From Albifimbria verrucaria (taxonomy: Eukaryota; Ascomycota; Sordariomycetes; Hypocreales; Stachybotryaceae), in assembly GCA_020081605.1 (NCBI GenBank), contig JAHREC010000018.1:6448001-6512000 (forward strand): a DNA stretch of 64,000 nt, in the 5' to 3' direction. Positions 35,491 to 48,279 of the stretch are shown one piece after another. Numbering within the stretch: the stretch's first letter is position 1; every line of letters begins with the position of its first letter. The notes under the pieces were generated by a model. It made no database searches. It was not told where the DNA came from and worked only from the letters and a program-made list of their open reading frames with translations. Position numbers and translations under genes: made by a program.

Positions 35491-38308
35491 CTTTGCTAGT
35501 TGTTGAGTTGGTTTGGTTGGTTGGTTGGTTTGGATTGATGGGTCACAAAGTCGTGAGGCAGAAGAAAGAAATCGAAAAGAGAGTATCAAGGAACCGGTCC
35601 TAGAAAGGCAAAGTAGAGAATGAAGTGAAAGAAAGTGGTAAAACTCCGAAGAGTGTAAAAATGAGTGACTCGAAATGAATGGACGTGAAGGGAATGATTA
35701 GAACAAAAAAACAGACAACTAGACGACGGGCCAGCCTGCATCTTATACTCAATTCTCGAGCTTCCAGAAGGCGTAACGACGGCTTTGAAAACGGAGGATC
35801 GCATGCAGGGAGCCACAGCTGTGCCGTGTAAGTCAGTGAACGAGGCGACCAAAGCAGTTTCACCAGGCGTGCTTACTGACAAGCCCCTGTTCCTTCACCC
35901 TAGACCCCTTGACCGGAGACAGCCAGAAATGGAATCCGGTGGGCTGTAATTTCTCTAATCTGGGGCAGCTATGGGCCCAACGTAAGCGGCAGTAAGATGT
36001 CAGCCACACCTCGAAATCATAGTCGGCTGCACGTCGCTTCCTTTGGAGCCTCTTGTTCAGTTTGATCGTTCATGTCATTGTCGATTGGGATTTTTCGCCC
36101 GTCGTAGCAGTAAGGTCATCAGCTTGTATTCCTACATTTTCTGTTCGCTAGGTAGTGGACGGCCCTATGGCGATGGAATGCCATATCCACGCACCTCGAG
36201 ACTCTGGTTACAATTGCATTTGCCACTGCCAGAATTGTATTACACAAGCTTAATGTCCCATGTACGGTGGTCACCTATCCTATCTCTCTCCAAACTATGC
36301 CCCTGGTGATTCAGGGATAGTCCCTATTATCACCTAGGCGGCGGCCGTATCCGCAATCCTACGCACGGACAAGTTTTGTGTCGTAGTAGCATATGTGCGT
36401 GCTTACACTTCCACCGGGCCCTTCCCTTTTCATCTGGGGCATGTGTACTTTTTATTGACGCTACGCCCATACAAGCTCCAGTCGCCCTATTCCAAAACCA
36501 ATAGTTGTTCGAGTTTCGTTGCCGCAGGTCTATTCTTAGAAGCTGCCCTATCCCTGGCATCAACACTTCCCTATATAGTAAAGATTCTCTAAACTGGTCA
36601 TGGGTGGGACCGACTTCCATTAGCCTATTCCCAATCAGATTAATCACCTTTTTCTCATCATCGAGCTGAGAATAGTAGCATTAACTATTTAGGAGCGACC
36701 CACCCGTGGCCAGCATCGCCATAGGCCAAAATATTTCCCCATATTCATTTAAGCATGTAAACATCTAGGGTAGCTTAACGTTTGCTGTCCAACTGTCAAC
36801 ACGATGCACCTGATTTTACAGTATTAGATGTCGCATTCCGATGCTGTGATCATTTATGGAACTAATTCAGAGATGTGTCATGGGTATATATTAAGTTACA
36901 ACTGGGTTTTAAATTATATGTTTGTAAGAAGGCCATAGTAATCAGTTGTTCCTTTGACTTAAATCCATTGCGAAAGTGGTTGCTTAAAAACATGACAAAA
37001 TACCTCGACCTTTATGCACTCAACCATAAATCAAGCTTGACTTAGCGATTCATAGGACCCGATAAGCATAATTATGATGACTTAACCATATTTTCCCTTC
37101 TAGCTGTCTCTTGCAATGTCAGGCTAGACACGCACAGCAGCTTCCTGTTTTCTCCATAAATGTTTAAAATAGTCAGTGGAGCTGCTTCGTTTCAAAAATC
37201 CTCGGTCCCTGCCGATGCACGAGCCATGGGGGCGGTTCGGATGAACTTGAAGGCACGGAGCACAGATGGCCAGATGTGTGTAGATTCATGCGGCAGATAA
37301 AAATAGACGGGGCGCGCAGAATTGCCCGATTTGCCCGTCTTCTCAACATCTTGGCGGCAGGCTGGATTGAGCAGCTACCACATACTCCAGGTATACGACG
37401 AGCACATGGAAGTGTGATTCCTTACAAGGCCATCCCAAAACAGGCGCGTTATTGACTGGTACATCGCTGGAATCACTGGAATCACTGTGCCCAACGTTAC
37501 CACTACGCCAAACCGCATGAACTCATCGTAGGTAGCTTTAGTCGGGCAATTAAACCCCATTCAACTTGAATATCTACTATCTGGGAATTTCGCATAGTTT
37601 TATTAACCTCGGATTTTATTATTTACACCTGCTACTCTCGTTCGTTACACAATGTCATCTTCATCTGACTATTTAATTACAACCCCTGTTTATAATAAGC
37701 GAACCCGCCTCAGCCGTCTCCGAAATGATACCCATGTCTGCTTATGTGTGGAGAAGCTGGTGGATTAAGCTAGGGCATCTTAGCACCGGACATGCGAGGC
37801 TAGACAATGAAGCCGCAGTTGATGCCGGCTTGTGCTGTTTGCGTGATGCCTCCACTTCAAAGATCGTTGGTTGCGCTATGCCCTATCTGAATTCATGGAA
37901 TTATCGACATGTCACGAGCTGCACCACTATTCGATGACCCAGGCTGTCTAAGGATAAGGGTATCATCAGGTGTCGTTGATCCCGGCTGCTCGAAAGGTCA
38001 TGGCTGCAAGGTATAAACCCACTGGATATGCCCAGAGAACTGAAATGAAACCGCAGTGTCTTATTGAGATACTCTTCGAACTCGAGTTTGAACACGAGAG
38101 CACCACTAGAAGCGGCTATCAAGGCCATATTGTCCACCAGAGGACCTGACATGTGGGATATCACAAAGGAATCCTACACTTAATTTCTCAAAGAATCAAG
38201 GAATCGCGGAGGGTTTTTCCCTCGTTTTCTTTTCTTGTGTCTTTTGCTGGCAGTTTGAATTGAGTTTGCAACAACATCTAGGACTTGAGCAATTCGCCTG
38301 CATGTGTT
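35491..38308. other. Intergenic, about 2.8 kb
   Basis: The proximal 400 bp form the promoter and 5' leader of the LPMO, with GGTT repeats in the leader near 35508-35530. The rest is AT-rich and holds only short frames (for example 36330-36647 and 37901-38164, minus) with no recognisable domain. No transposon ends were found. Confidence 0.45.
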
Positions 38309-39934
38309 CTAAATTGAAATTTCGGTCATCATCACTTCCCATTCTTCCCACATGGCCTTGGCATAAGTCTCGTTCCGCAAAACTTCAAGGCCTGTCAAAG
38401 CAAGGATCTTTGCGTTTTCAATTGCCTGGGAGTGGGCAAAGTCCTGTTCACAATAGTCAGAGCCGTGTCTGTTATGCATTACCGCAGCAGAGCTTACTGT
38501 TCCAGCAACGTCACGGAAGCCGCTGTTGTGTGTGGGGGCAGTTCCGCCAATGGGGAAACCAACTTGGATGGCGGGAAGTTTCAAGAAACGTTGCCCTTGA
38601 AGGTTGTTAGTCCCCAAACCAGACGTTGTGGTACGTGGCCAGACATACCTGGTCGGAAGATGCCGAGGCCGTGGTGAGTTTTCGAGCTTGCTCGGGCGAT
38701 AAGAGGGTGAAGTTTGCGGTCTTTGAGTTATCTGCCGGGTCAAAGTGTTCTTTTGCAATTCGTAAAACGTATTGGCCAGCTGGAAGCTAGGGTTCTGGTC
38801 CCAGTAGTCGTGAAAAGCAGCGACATCAACAGTTGTGTTTGTCGCATTAGCAGACGCGTACAGGATGGACAGAACTTGCTCCAGGACTCGGTCGCGGCGC
38901 GGTCTTAAACAAGAACATCATTAGACCACGTAGTCACCACGGGAAATGTAAGAAGGTATGGCTTACCGCGTCGCACCACGCACGCCCCATTCGCTCTCCA
39001 GCCGGTCGGGGATGATGTTGGCTACCATGCCCGAAGGTCCTTGCACAACGTGGTGGACCCTGTCGGAGGCCTGGAGTTGCTGGCGGTATAGACCAGTCAT
39101 TTGGTATGCAGCCACAAAACCATCCAGCGCATTGCGTCCCTCCCAGGAGCTGCAGCGGCATGGGCGGTAGCTAACAAGAAAATCAGTCAGGGAATGGCAG
39201 CAAAGGGCAGCCTACATACATCCCGTCCAGTTCACGGTGCCCCTCCATGAAGCCAGCGTTCGACTGTAAGCACTGTACACAGAGTTGTGAGGGTGTGACA
39301 TCAAGCTGCAGTCCAGATTGTCGTAGGCCCCTGCCTCGAGAAGCTTGACCTTGCCACCACCGCCTTCTTCCGCAGGTGTTCCGAGAAGCCTAGATTCGTT
39401 CAGACTCAGACGCATTGGAGACGACACACACGGGCACTCACACTACAGTGCCCTTCACATTCTGGTTCTCCAGAGCTTCTTTCACGCCAATGGCGGCGGC
39501 AACACCAACAGTGGCAATGAGATTGTGGCCACACGAATGCCCTATCCCAGGAAGAGCGTCAAACTCGGAGTTGAAGGAGATGGCACGCCCTCCCTCACCA
39601 TTCGAGAATTCGGCTCGGAAGGCGGTACTGAGGTTGTATGCGCTCCGCGTCACCTTGAATCCCACCTTCTCGAGGTAGTCGGTGAGGACCTTGTGAGCAT
39701 GCACTTCCTCGTAACCGAGCTCAGGGTTACTCCAGATCTGTATATACTGGTTAATACCGAATGATGGGATATCGATTGAGATGGAGCATTGACCTCCTTG
39801 TTGACTGTTTGAAGACCACAATCGTGCTTGTCAATAGCCGCAAAGACAGAGTCTGCAAGCTTGTCTGCATAGCTTGACTGAGCGACAAAGCTCATGCCAA
39901 GGCAGGCGAGTGCAATTCTTTGTGGGAGCTGCAT
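38309..39934 (-). CDS. Secreted M20-family amidohydrolase/peptidase
   Basis: The protein is about 430 residues in seven exons. Signal peptide MQLPQRIALACLGMSFVAQS. My splice readings are introns 39738-39793 (joins LQTVNKE to IWSNPELGYEE), 39390-39441 (joins KGTVV to LLGTPAEEGGGGKV), 39171-39219 (joins VNWTG to STAHAAAAPWEGRNALDGF), 38904-38966, 38596-38648 and 38444-38497 (joins FRDVAGT to DFAHSQAIENAK). Metal ligands are visible in GIGHSCGHNLIATVG and GTPAEEGG (the catalytic EE). The dimerisation-domain region STAHAAAAPWEGRNAL is characteristic of PM20D2/aminobenzoyl-glutamate-type M20 enzymes. -1 breaks near 39660, 39145, 38750 and 38585 are repaired by one base. It likely hydrolyses an amide or dipeptide bond outside the cell. 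Substrate unknown. Confidence 0.87.
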
Positions 39935-42119
39935 TGTGACGGATAGTGTTCTAGATCACCGGATCCCTGAATTGCTGTCATTCGATGCAATTTCTAGAAA
40001 ACATGCCTTCATTTATATCTAGAAGCCCAGGCCTGCCCTCATACTACCGAGATTTGTTCCGACTTCTTATCTATGAAGGGAGCGGGGACCAGGCGACCCT
40101 CATCTAGCAAGGAATAGGCTCAACATTTCATTCACCAAAGACCAATCAAGATATGAAGTTGACGTCGACTGCGGATCTTCCATTTGAGGGGCCGACCGCC
40201 GAGATCCCTAGTACTGACTTGATTGATGTGGAAAGGCTCGGTACAAAGCCACGGTGCATAGCAAACGAACAACCTCGGGATGGATGAAAGTCAACTACGT
40301 TGTCGGCTGTCACTCCGGTTTACAGCCTGTTAATTTCCATTACCTCTGGATCTGCGCGATTTAGTATGAAGATTGGCAAGGCAGTGGATGCCCGGCATAT
40401 GGAGTTATCAAGGCTTTGTACTACCTTGGTCCAAGCTGAAAAGCGTGTTCTTGGCGAACCATCGCTTTTGCGGGGTATGATACAGGCACACAAGCGTGTG
40501 ACTACCCGACCTTCCAATTTCAAGCAAGGCCCAGGAGATAGAGCCCGATAAACGGATGATCATCACAAAAAGCTCTCGATAACTTTCATTGAGTCACCGC
40601 GGCGGAAGTCCGATGTCCGAGGCGACACCGATGTCCGACGAATCCGGTGCGTCCGTCGCGTATCGCTTGGAACCAACGAAAAGGGCGGGGGTGAGAAAGT
40701 ACCATTACCGGCAGAGTGATTGTAGAGGCGACATTTTGAGAATGAGGCGGGCAGGTTCCTCTTAGAACAGCTGAAAGGCGAAATTAAAAGAGACCGAAGG
40801 GTGAGGTCTTTGCTTCAGTGTAGCAAAGATAAACAAAACTTGGGATGACAGCCCGCGAGCTTATGCATGGCAGCAAAGCAAGCCTTTGTTGGTCAATATG
40901 AACAACCAGGCGGTAGGTTATTCTAATCTTCTTCTTAGCGCCGTTGAATAGGGAAAGATTTCCACGAGAAGTGTCGATCAAGCGTATAGTTTGGGCCTTT
41001 ACCACCCATGAACTCAATGGTTCTGATTCCGTGCTGGCTTCCAGCTCATGCCTTGAGTCCGTCATGTTTTGCATGCAGAAAGAGTAGTACCTCCATGAAG
41101 GGAAGGTTGCGCTGGAAATGCGATCACATAGACAAGGAAGGGAATTGACTTGGGAGATAAAGCTCACGCCCTACTAACAAAACGCTTCATCGGTTGTATT
41201 CTATCTTGTTAATCACTACGGGTTCTTTACATACCATGAAGTGCTTGATGGTTGGTCTTGAGGAGTAACGAATGGGATAATGAGCGATTAAAACTTACTT
41301 ATTTAAAACATTGTTTTTAATTGATATCCAGGAATACAGTGAGTAATTACAAATGATGGCCCGTACAAGTTATTTGTATCTTTCTCTGAGCAAAGCTCTA
41401 GCACGAAGGCACATTTCTTGGAATGTTTGGGAAGCTTTAGGGTAAGTATACTCTAGGTTGGTGAGTTCACGTTATGTGGCTAGCCAAATGTGTAGGGATC
41501 GGAGAGCTCTTTTGTAAACTATCCAACTGCCAGTCGTTCTGTTGGCTCCACCCTACAAAGCATCGCTGTATCCGAATCAAGGGTTTGCCAGATTCTTATT
41601 ATGGGAAAACAAGCTACTGACTCATGGTCATGTTGATGAAGTTAAATAACTGGTAACGTGCAGTGTCTTGCAATCTCTACTGCTCACCTAAGCCATAGCA
41701 GTTTACCGCACGAAAGCAATCAATGCGTAAAAAATAATTGACAACCCCGAGCTCAAATAAATAAACCAAATTCAGCATGCTCTCTGCGTTTACCGATTCT
41801 CTAGACTTATTTTACCCTGTCGTCTTGTTTATGATGGAACAAAGCATTTTGAACAGGGCCACCGAGCCTAAATACTTGTAAGTTTTCTTAGACCAATACC
41901 TTGCTGGAACGACCACGGACTGCTGTAGTGTTTTGAGAAAACAAGGGCCCCATTATGCAACAATGAATATATTTGTTTCAATATGCTTCAAATTTTGAAG
42001 CTGTCTTAGCGTCATTGTCCTCCATTACAGCAAATCCTTTCAAAGAGCCTGTCAGAAGGCTAACATGCTTGGGAAATTTATATTGGAAGTGCTGGCTTCT
42101 ATGCAGGTGGTCGTCCCTT
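39935..42119. other. Intergenic, about 2.2 kb
   Basis: The right-hand neighbour also points left, so this holds the M20 promoter and the 3' flank of the second Zn2Cys6 gene. An open frame of 127 codons (40784-41167, minus) and one of 83 (40300-40551, plus) have no family features, and I do not call them. Nothing else seen. Confidence 0.45.
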
Positions 42120-44373
42120 CTAGAGATAAAAGTCCTCTGGTTCGGCAATAAAAACATGCCCCAACAAGGTGGCATCCGCTCGGTACTGACTCTCTTCAAT
42201 AGCGGAGTCGGCCTTTCTCGAAAGCTCACCAAAAATGCCCTCCATCTGTTGAAGCATTGAGCTCTGCGTAATTGGCACTTTTTGAGAATTTCTGTAGCTT
42301 TGGCTACCAGGGATCAGTCATACATTGCAAGCTGGTGTTTGGGATCTTTAAGTATATTTGCGAGCAGAATAAATAGGCCAGCGTAGTGAGATAGGTTCGT
42401 CCACCTAAAATCAGGTCAGCAATCTTTAGGTCTGCCACCATCTCAAAGAGTATGCATATATTCACCGAATCAGAGTGTCGGAAATACATGTGTTGAAACA
42501 CAGATTTATGCAGCCACGGCAGACTTGTACGCATTTGGTCCATGAGTCTGGCGGAACAATGTCCACTTCGTTATCGCGTGATTGCTGGGGGTATCGTGAT
42601 CGCCACGCATGTTCTGTTTCTTGGCAAAGAGATGACTCACGGAGCCAATATGTTTCACTATTTCACCTGATTGGCCAAAGACCTGATGAGTCTGTAGCGT
42701 AGCCAATAGGTACGAGTGATAGATTTCAGACATTGCGATTAGCTCGTGAAAGTCAAGTGTCGATCCTGCCTCTTCCATCTGGAAAGGAGTAGGGATTCTA
42801 CCATACCAGTGATCAAGCATGGTTTCCAGTTCAATTACTCGCTTCCGGCGTTCGCCAACGCTGATATGTCGCGCACGATTGGAATGAAGAAGATCGAAAA
42901 TTCGACCCTCTATATGTGACAGTTCAGTTCGCATACGATAATAATTAAAGGAATATTGTAAGCAGGCTGTGTACAATAATCCTTGACCATCGGCTGGTAG
43001 TTGGGCAGGAAAAGGAACATCGATATCAGCATCTAATTGCCCTGAAGGTGTTTGCGTTCTGAAAGATATGTGCTAGCCACGAGTGAGTTTACTGGCACAT
43101 TAGTCGAAGGATCGGCCTTACCTTATCCAATGTATACGTGATCCAAAAACCCGTGATCGTTGCTCTGCCTCTGTCTCTGTGTAGGTCTGCTGTACGACCA
43201 GTGATTGAAGTTCCATGCGATGTGCTAATCTTACAGCTGCGCCGATAATAACGCTGGAGGGCCCTATATCGCTGCTGTACTCCAAAAGAAACGCAATCCC
43301 AAGCAGCACTTGGATACCCAAAAGATCTGTATCCCGAGTGACAAGCCTGGACACTACAGCTTGGGCGTTGTTGAGACAGCGATTGGATACAGATGTATCA
43401 TATGAATTCGTTTGCAAGGCATCTCCTGCAGGGACACGCAAGCCAAGAGCAACGGCTATCTGTATAGCGGCCCAAGAAGCTTCATTTTGTTGACTTGGGC
43501 AGTTGTACCAGTCGTTGTACATCTTCATGAATGTTGGACGATGAAAGATGGGTGTCAAAGAATTGAAGTAAGTAAAAAACCGATCAATAGCAGGCAACCA
43601 ATGTCCTCTAGAGGGAAGTTGGCGGTCCACCAGAGTGCTTATTCCACAAATGAAAGGAGATTCTCCCGGCTCATCAAGAGATCGGCGTATTTCAAGAGAC
43701 GATTGGTATGTATCTGACTGTTCAACAGACAATCCTAGTTTAGGAATAATATTTTAATACAATGACCTAGTCTAGAGGGAGCAGAAAGGACGTTCATTGT
43801 CCCCGCACTTACCTGACATGGGAGCCAAATAACGAGCAGTATTATTCGACGGTGCACGTGAGGCTGCTGCGTTTGACGCATTCGATGCATTTAAAGCCTC
43901 CTGTACTTGCCTCTCAATTCTTTCTAGACGAGCATCAAGAGAGCCCGAAGCATTGTCCATTGAGATAGGTACAGCCCCATCTTGGACTCCACTGGACAAC
44001 ATGCATGTGAGCCTACTTAAAGATCAACCGCATGTTATGATTCATTATACGCTACCTTGGGGTTATGGTTGCTTCCGCGTCATCATTGAAGCGATCGTTG
44101 GCTGTGGTCTGTGGCCTGGCATCCTTGGGTCTATGCAAGACCCCATTTGTACGACAACGAATACCATAGAGCCTACAGTTAGAACATGCTGGTTTTGTTC
44201 CATCGCATTTGATCTTTTAGAGCAACAAAGGTCACAGGCTAGGGAGAAGAGCCATTAGCATTGCTGGGAGGATCAGATGCCATGCTAGAAGCGAAGCTCG
44301 TCATACCTTTTCGGCGGCTAGATTTACCGGATTTGGAGGCTCTCTTTGAGGCTCCTTTAGGTGATCTAGTCAT
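42120..44373 (-). CDS. Zn(II)2Cys6 transcription factor (second)
   Basis: The start at ATG 44373 (MTRSPKGASKRASKSGKSSRR) gives a basic N-terminus. After two -1 repairs (near 44242 and 44208), the zinc cluster reads ACDLCCSKKIKCDG followed by ACSNCRLYGIRC, a CX2CX6CX6CX2CX6C motif. An intron follows (about 43995-44065). Then comes a short coiled coil (LDARLERIERQVQEAL), a further intron near 43740-43815, and the fungal-specific TF domain (FFTYFNSLTPIFHRPTF, VIIGAAVRLAHRMEL). The C-terminal part (42120-42980) contains IEGRIFDLLHS and ends in LLGHVFIAEPEDFYL after several frame repairs. It is a nuclear regulator. Its neighbour on the same strand at lower coordinates is the M20 enzyme, and the OYE lies upstream. 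Targets unknown. Confidence 0.85.
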
Positions 44374-44840
44374 GCTATGTTCAGATAGTTTGGCTCCTAG
44401 AAAAAGCGAACAGTCCCAGGGTATTTTGTGGGAAGTTTTGAACACCCTATGATCGCAATTCCATCGCGCATGACCCTAGGCCATATGCAATGATTACAAA
44501 TCCACAGGAACCCTTGAGCGTTGTTAATTTTTACCATTGACTTGGTTCAAAGTTCATCCCTGTTGTGGTTTGTCAGCTTCGACAGACAGTTAACTCGAAT
44601 CAACGTTGCATGCGATTGCATTACTAGCGGAAAAGCCACGTATTGGTAGAAATTGGCGAGTTTCGAATTAGAATAAAGCAGCTTCTGCGACAAATGTAAA
44701 TTACAGGATGTTATTGTTGTTTCCGATGTATGTAACCCCTGCCTCTAGCTGATACATTTCTCCAGCCATTTGGTTCAAAGAACTGCTTCGAATGAAGATG
44801 GGTAATGTGAAGTAGATAGGTGGTTCAGCCCATAACAAGT
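44374..44840. other. Intergenic, 3' flank of OYE and promoter of the second Zn2Cys6 gene
   Basis: About 470 AT-rich bases. No recognisable element. Confidence 0.45.
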
Positions 44841-46397
44841 CTACATCGCCCCATTATGCAGACCTTCAGGCTCGAGATGCTGTTGCCTCCTCGTTCCGTA
44901 TGGGTTTGTCTTGCCAGTGTAGTCAATTACTTCGGAAACCTCATGTTTCCCCATCCGCTGCTTTTTTCTGGAACCACATCCCCATATCCATGTTAAAATG
45001 CTCAACGGCCTCCTTATCGCTACTGTCGAAAGGGTCCTTGCCCTCACTAATCTGCTTGATTTGTGTCTGGGCCACAAACAAAACCTTTGGGTCGCTGGCT
45101 TCAAGCTCCGGAACAGGTTGAATTGCACCCAAGACCCGGCCGGCCAAGATGTCATGCGCTAGGAGGGGCTCGAGTATTGCTGGCCTTGCAAGCGATACTC
45201 CATCTGCTACATCAAGGGCGCGGACCATGTTTCCCACAGACCGCAAGCCGCCCGAGAGGAAGACCGCAAGTTTCCTGTCAGGACTGTCAAATGCTTGCAT
45301 AACGCGTTCCACCCATTCCAAGAAATATGCTTCTCTTCGTCGCGTCGATTCCTTTTCCCAGCTGAGTCCTAGGTTCTCAAAAGTCCCTCCGCTCAGCTGT
45401 ACATAATCGAGCCCCATTTCTTGAAGGCAGACGCAGACCTCGTAGGCCTCTTGAACCGTAATACCACCATTCTCAAACTCTACACTGTTGAGTTTCGCAC
45501 CAACGATAAAATTAGGTGATACCTTGCCCTTGATCGCTGAGCAAATCTCCTTGATGAATCGTAGACGGTTCTCAGTGCTCTGCACCCCATATTTATCAGT
45601 GCGCAGGTTTGTGGTACGAGATAGAAATTGCGATATCAAATATCCATGGGCAGCATGCAGTTCAATTCCATCGAAACCAGCCTTCTCGAGGTACAAGGCG
45701 GCGTGAACATAGCCTTGAATCACTCGCGCAATGTCTTCTTCCGTTGCAGGCCGGGGTTTCCCGAATACCATGGGTCCTGATCCCACTGGGAGACATTGAC
45801 ATATATTAGTAGCTGATCAAACTAAGAAAAAGCAAAAGAACGGTTTTTCTTGTTCTCGTGTACTCACATAGCTGTACATTTGAGGCCGAGATTGGCTCAG
45901 GATTGATACTCGCCAGGACTTGGCGTCCAGGGTGAACTACCTGGCCGATTACGACACTTCCGTTCTTTTTGCCGCTACGGCAATTTTGCTGAACATTTCG
46001 AAACGATACCCTGTCATAGGGCATTCTGGGGTGATGATGGTATTTCCTATCTGTCCCACTGTATCGAACTCGATGCTAATATTGCCTGTGACAATTATCC
46101 CCAGTTGTTCTCACCCTCACCCCAGCTATACCGATAGAAACAAGTCAGCATAAGACCATAGGGAAGTAGCGCTCTGCAGCAAATATAGGCCATCAGGGCT
46201 TACCGCCTGTATAATTCGACATGCTTATCCGTGGGGATTCCTCGATTGGCATGGTTCTGAGTGTCCCAAGTAGCCAGCCCCTCGGTCATCGGTCCCTTCA
46301 TAAATCGGTTCTTGACAATGCGGCCCGAAGGGTAAAGCTTCAGCGACTGCGCCAGTGGTTCTGGGCTTACGCTGCCACTGTTGTATCAGGGCAACAT
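44841..46397 (-). CDS. Old Yellow Enzyme-type NADH:flavin oxidoreductase
   Basis: The protein is about 465 residues in three exons. Intron 46126-46203 joins HVELYRR to WGEGENNWG. Intron 45786-45867 joins ISASNVQL to GSGPMVFGKPRPATEEDI. The FMN-binding TIM barrel shows NRFMKGPMTEG near the start, VVIGQVVHPGRQV, GFDGIELHAAHGYLISQF (substrate-site His pair region), NFIVGAKLNS and VFLSGGLRS (phosphate-binding loop). This is the NoxA-like fungal OYE group. It reduces activated C=C bonds with NAD(P)H in the cytosol. The C-terminus shifts by a length error in the A6 run near 44960 and ends at 44841. The N-terminal 20-30 residues are unresolved. I place ATG tentatively at 46397, but an intron or deletion there is possible. 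A related 53-bp fragment lies at 55053. Confidence 0.85.
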
Positions 46398-47269
46398 TAT
46401 GAGATAAAAGTTTCACAGCAATTGAAAGATTGGTTGGTTGCAGAGATGTTTTGGTTAGATTTGACCTACTAATTCGATGGGGATTGACGCAGAATTTATA
46501 TTCACTGATACTCCTACAACTTATCTCGAAGGATTCGCCCCAACTCCGAATATTGTATGCTGATGCTGGGAACTCCACGGAGCTAGAATCTATGGGTGAG
46601 ATTATCGTCGTGGGATTTATTCCAGGACAAGTCAAAAGACCAAGTCTTTTGGTTAAACTAAATAACCTATTAATGGGTTCTCAAGCCATGTTAATCTCAA
46701 CATTTCGCGTACCGTGTCCCCTACCCACATCGATACGCGAACATTGATCCCAGGTTCGACCATTGTATTCAAGTCAGTGGTTGTGCAATAAAGTAATTTT
46801 TCCAATCGACTTGGATAGGGATTTAGTAAAGCATGGCCAGTGGTATAGATATTTGGCAGACCCCGTATAGATCGTTCTATATCTGTAAATCACCGAAATC
46901 CGTGGAGTTGGTTTCGAATGGTTCTTATCATCAACCCCCGAAGCGGTGGCCAATCGGATCCATTTGACCCCACCAACTTTGGTCACTCACGTATTCTTTG
47001 TTTGTAATATAGCTGTTAATGATTTGCTAATGATCCATCTGGGAGACCGTGACATTAGATTGCCCGTCTCCAAAGGTCCGATACTGCGTCAGCGAGGCTA
47101 TTACTGTTTCCTTGATATCGTACAGCAGCCGTAACGAAGTAGCTGTTGTACTGATAAACTCAACACCGACTCGTAGGTCTGTCAGAATGGTTTGATGCCT
47201 CCAAAGCCACGCATGTCGACAATCTTAATAAGGTGTGAGGATTGTGAGCCTTCAACTTAGAAATTCGGC
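46398..47269. other. Intergenic, about 870 bp
   Basis: This lies between the OYE start and the unknown gene at 47270. Its right end is copy 1 of the 166-bp direct repeat (47111-47276). Otherwise AT-rich with no recognised gene. Confidence 0.45.
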
Positions 47270-47276
47270 TTGACAT
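47111..47276 (+). repeat. Direct repeat copy 1 (166 bp)
   Basis: Aligns without gaps to 51325-51490 with 136 of 166 identical bases by my count (about 82%). Begins CTTGATATCGTACAGCAGCC and ends in TGACAT, like its partner. It ends where the unknown gene's frame opens. Confidence 0.85.
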
Positions 47277-48176
47277 CCGCCAAGACGGACAGAGACCTAA
47301 TAAAATCCAATGCTGGGGAGCACTGGCTCGCGCAGTTTGATAACAAGCGTGACGTCCTTCAGAAGTACGATGTCATGATGGCCGCGACATTCCTTCGACA
47401 AGCTCCCGAGAAACTGGCTTCTGCGCGTGAAGATGGCGGTATCACCGTGCAGATGCTCCAAAACTTTGTCCTTGCTACTGCGGACCATCTCATTACCTCC
47501 CAAGAAACAGCTGTGTTTGGTCAGCTGGTTTCGCAGTTATGCTCGGCCCGGTACAGAAGCCGAGCAAACTGGCAGGGGGCAACAACACTGCGTTCCTATT
47601 CTCGAAACACTAGTTGCCAAGGTCGAAGAGTTGCGTGGCAGTAGAAATAGAAAAGTAGTTTCCATCGTTCTGCCTGACACATTCGGAATACGGTCAAATA
47701 TGCTTCCAATCCCACACTCGGCAGCTCCCAACGACACGGCTTCGGAGCAGGAATGGCAAGCCTTTGCGTCGGAGCTAGTGGGGCTCCTGCATCGCCTCGC
47801 GGGAGGAAAGCATGTACCATACCACAACGATTTTGCCAGGCTCAAGAAGGATGTCCAGAACATGTTAAATGCAGCAGACCGTATCAAGGTAGCTTCGCTT
47901 TTGTGCCACCGTGCCTGGGAACCGCAAGCGGGTGACGAGGAACCAAGGTTGGCCGATTATTTACGGCTTGAGTTGGCAGGCGGCTTGCTCATTCAAGCAG
48001 CCGAAGCCAAGAGTGACGGAGTAGACAGTTCGGTTCTGCAAGCTTTCTGTTTTGGAGGCAAGTGGATATTTTCTCCAAACAGGGGTAGTCCAATGGAGGC
48101 GGCTCGATGGGTGTGTGGTGGACGGAAGCTCGCGCCACTTGGTGTAACCACATCATCTACCTCGACGGCTGCCTAA
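47270..48176 (+). CDS. Unrecognised protein next to the VIT-vWA gene
   Basis: I reconstruct about 300 residues by repairing two -1 breaks near 47510 and 47605 (frame continues GPVQKPSKLAGGNNTAF, then LETLVAKVEELRGSRNRK). The open frame begins just after repeat copy 1 without an ATG at the edge. The first ATG is at 47373 (MMAATFLRQAPEK), so the true start is either there or in an unseen upstream exon. It is mostly helical and soluble, with no signal peptide, membrane segment or motif that I know. It ends 104 bp before the VIT-vWA start on the same strand, and both lie between the two direct repeats, so they may have moved or been duplicated together. Confidence 0.6.
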
Positions 48177-48279
48177 TAATTGCTAGCTGTGGTCCGGCCA
48201 ACGCCTTGGCTTCTCGATCCATCTCCCAAAACCCTTCACACACATGTTGGTCGATCATAGTTGAAAGCCACCCGGAGTC

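Noticed and set aside
40784..41167. 127-codon minus-strand frame
   Set aside because: Unremarkable composition, no signal or domain, and no supporting introns; likely chance.
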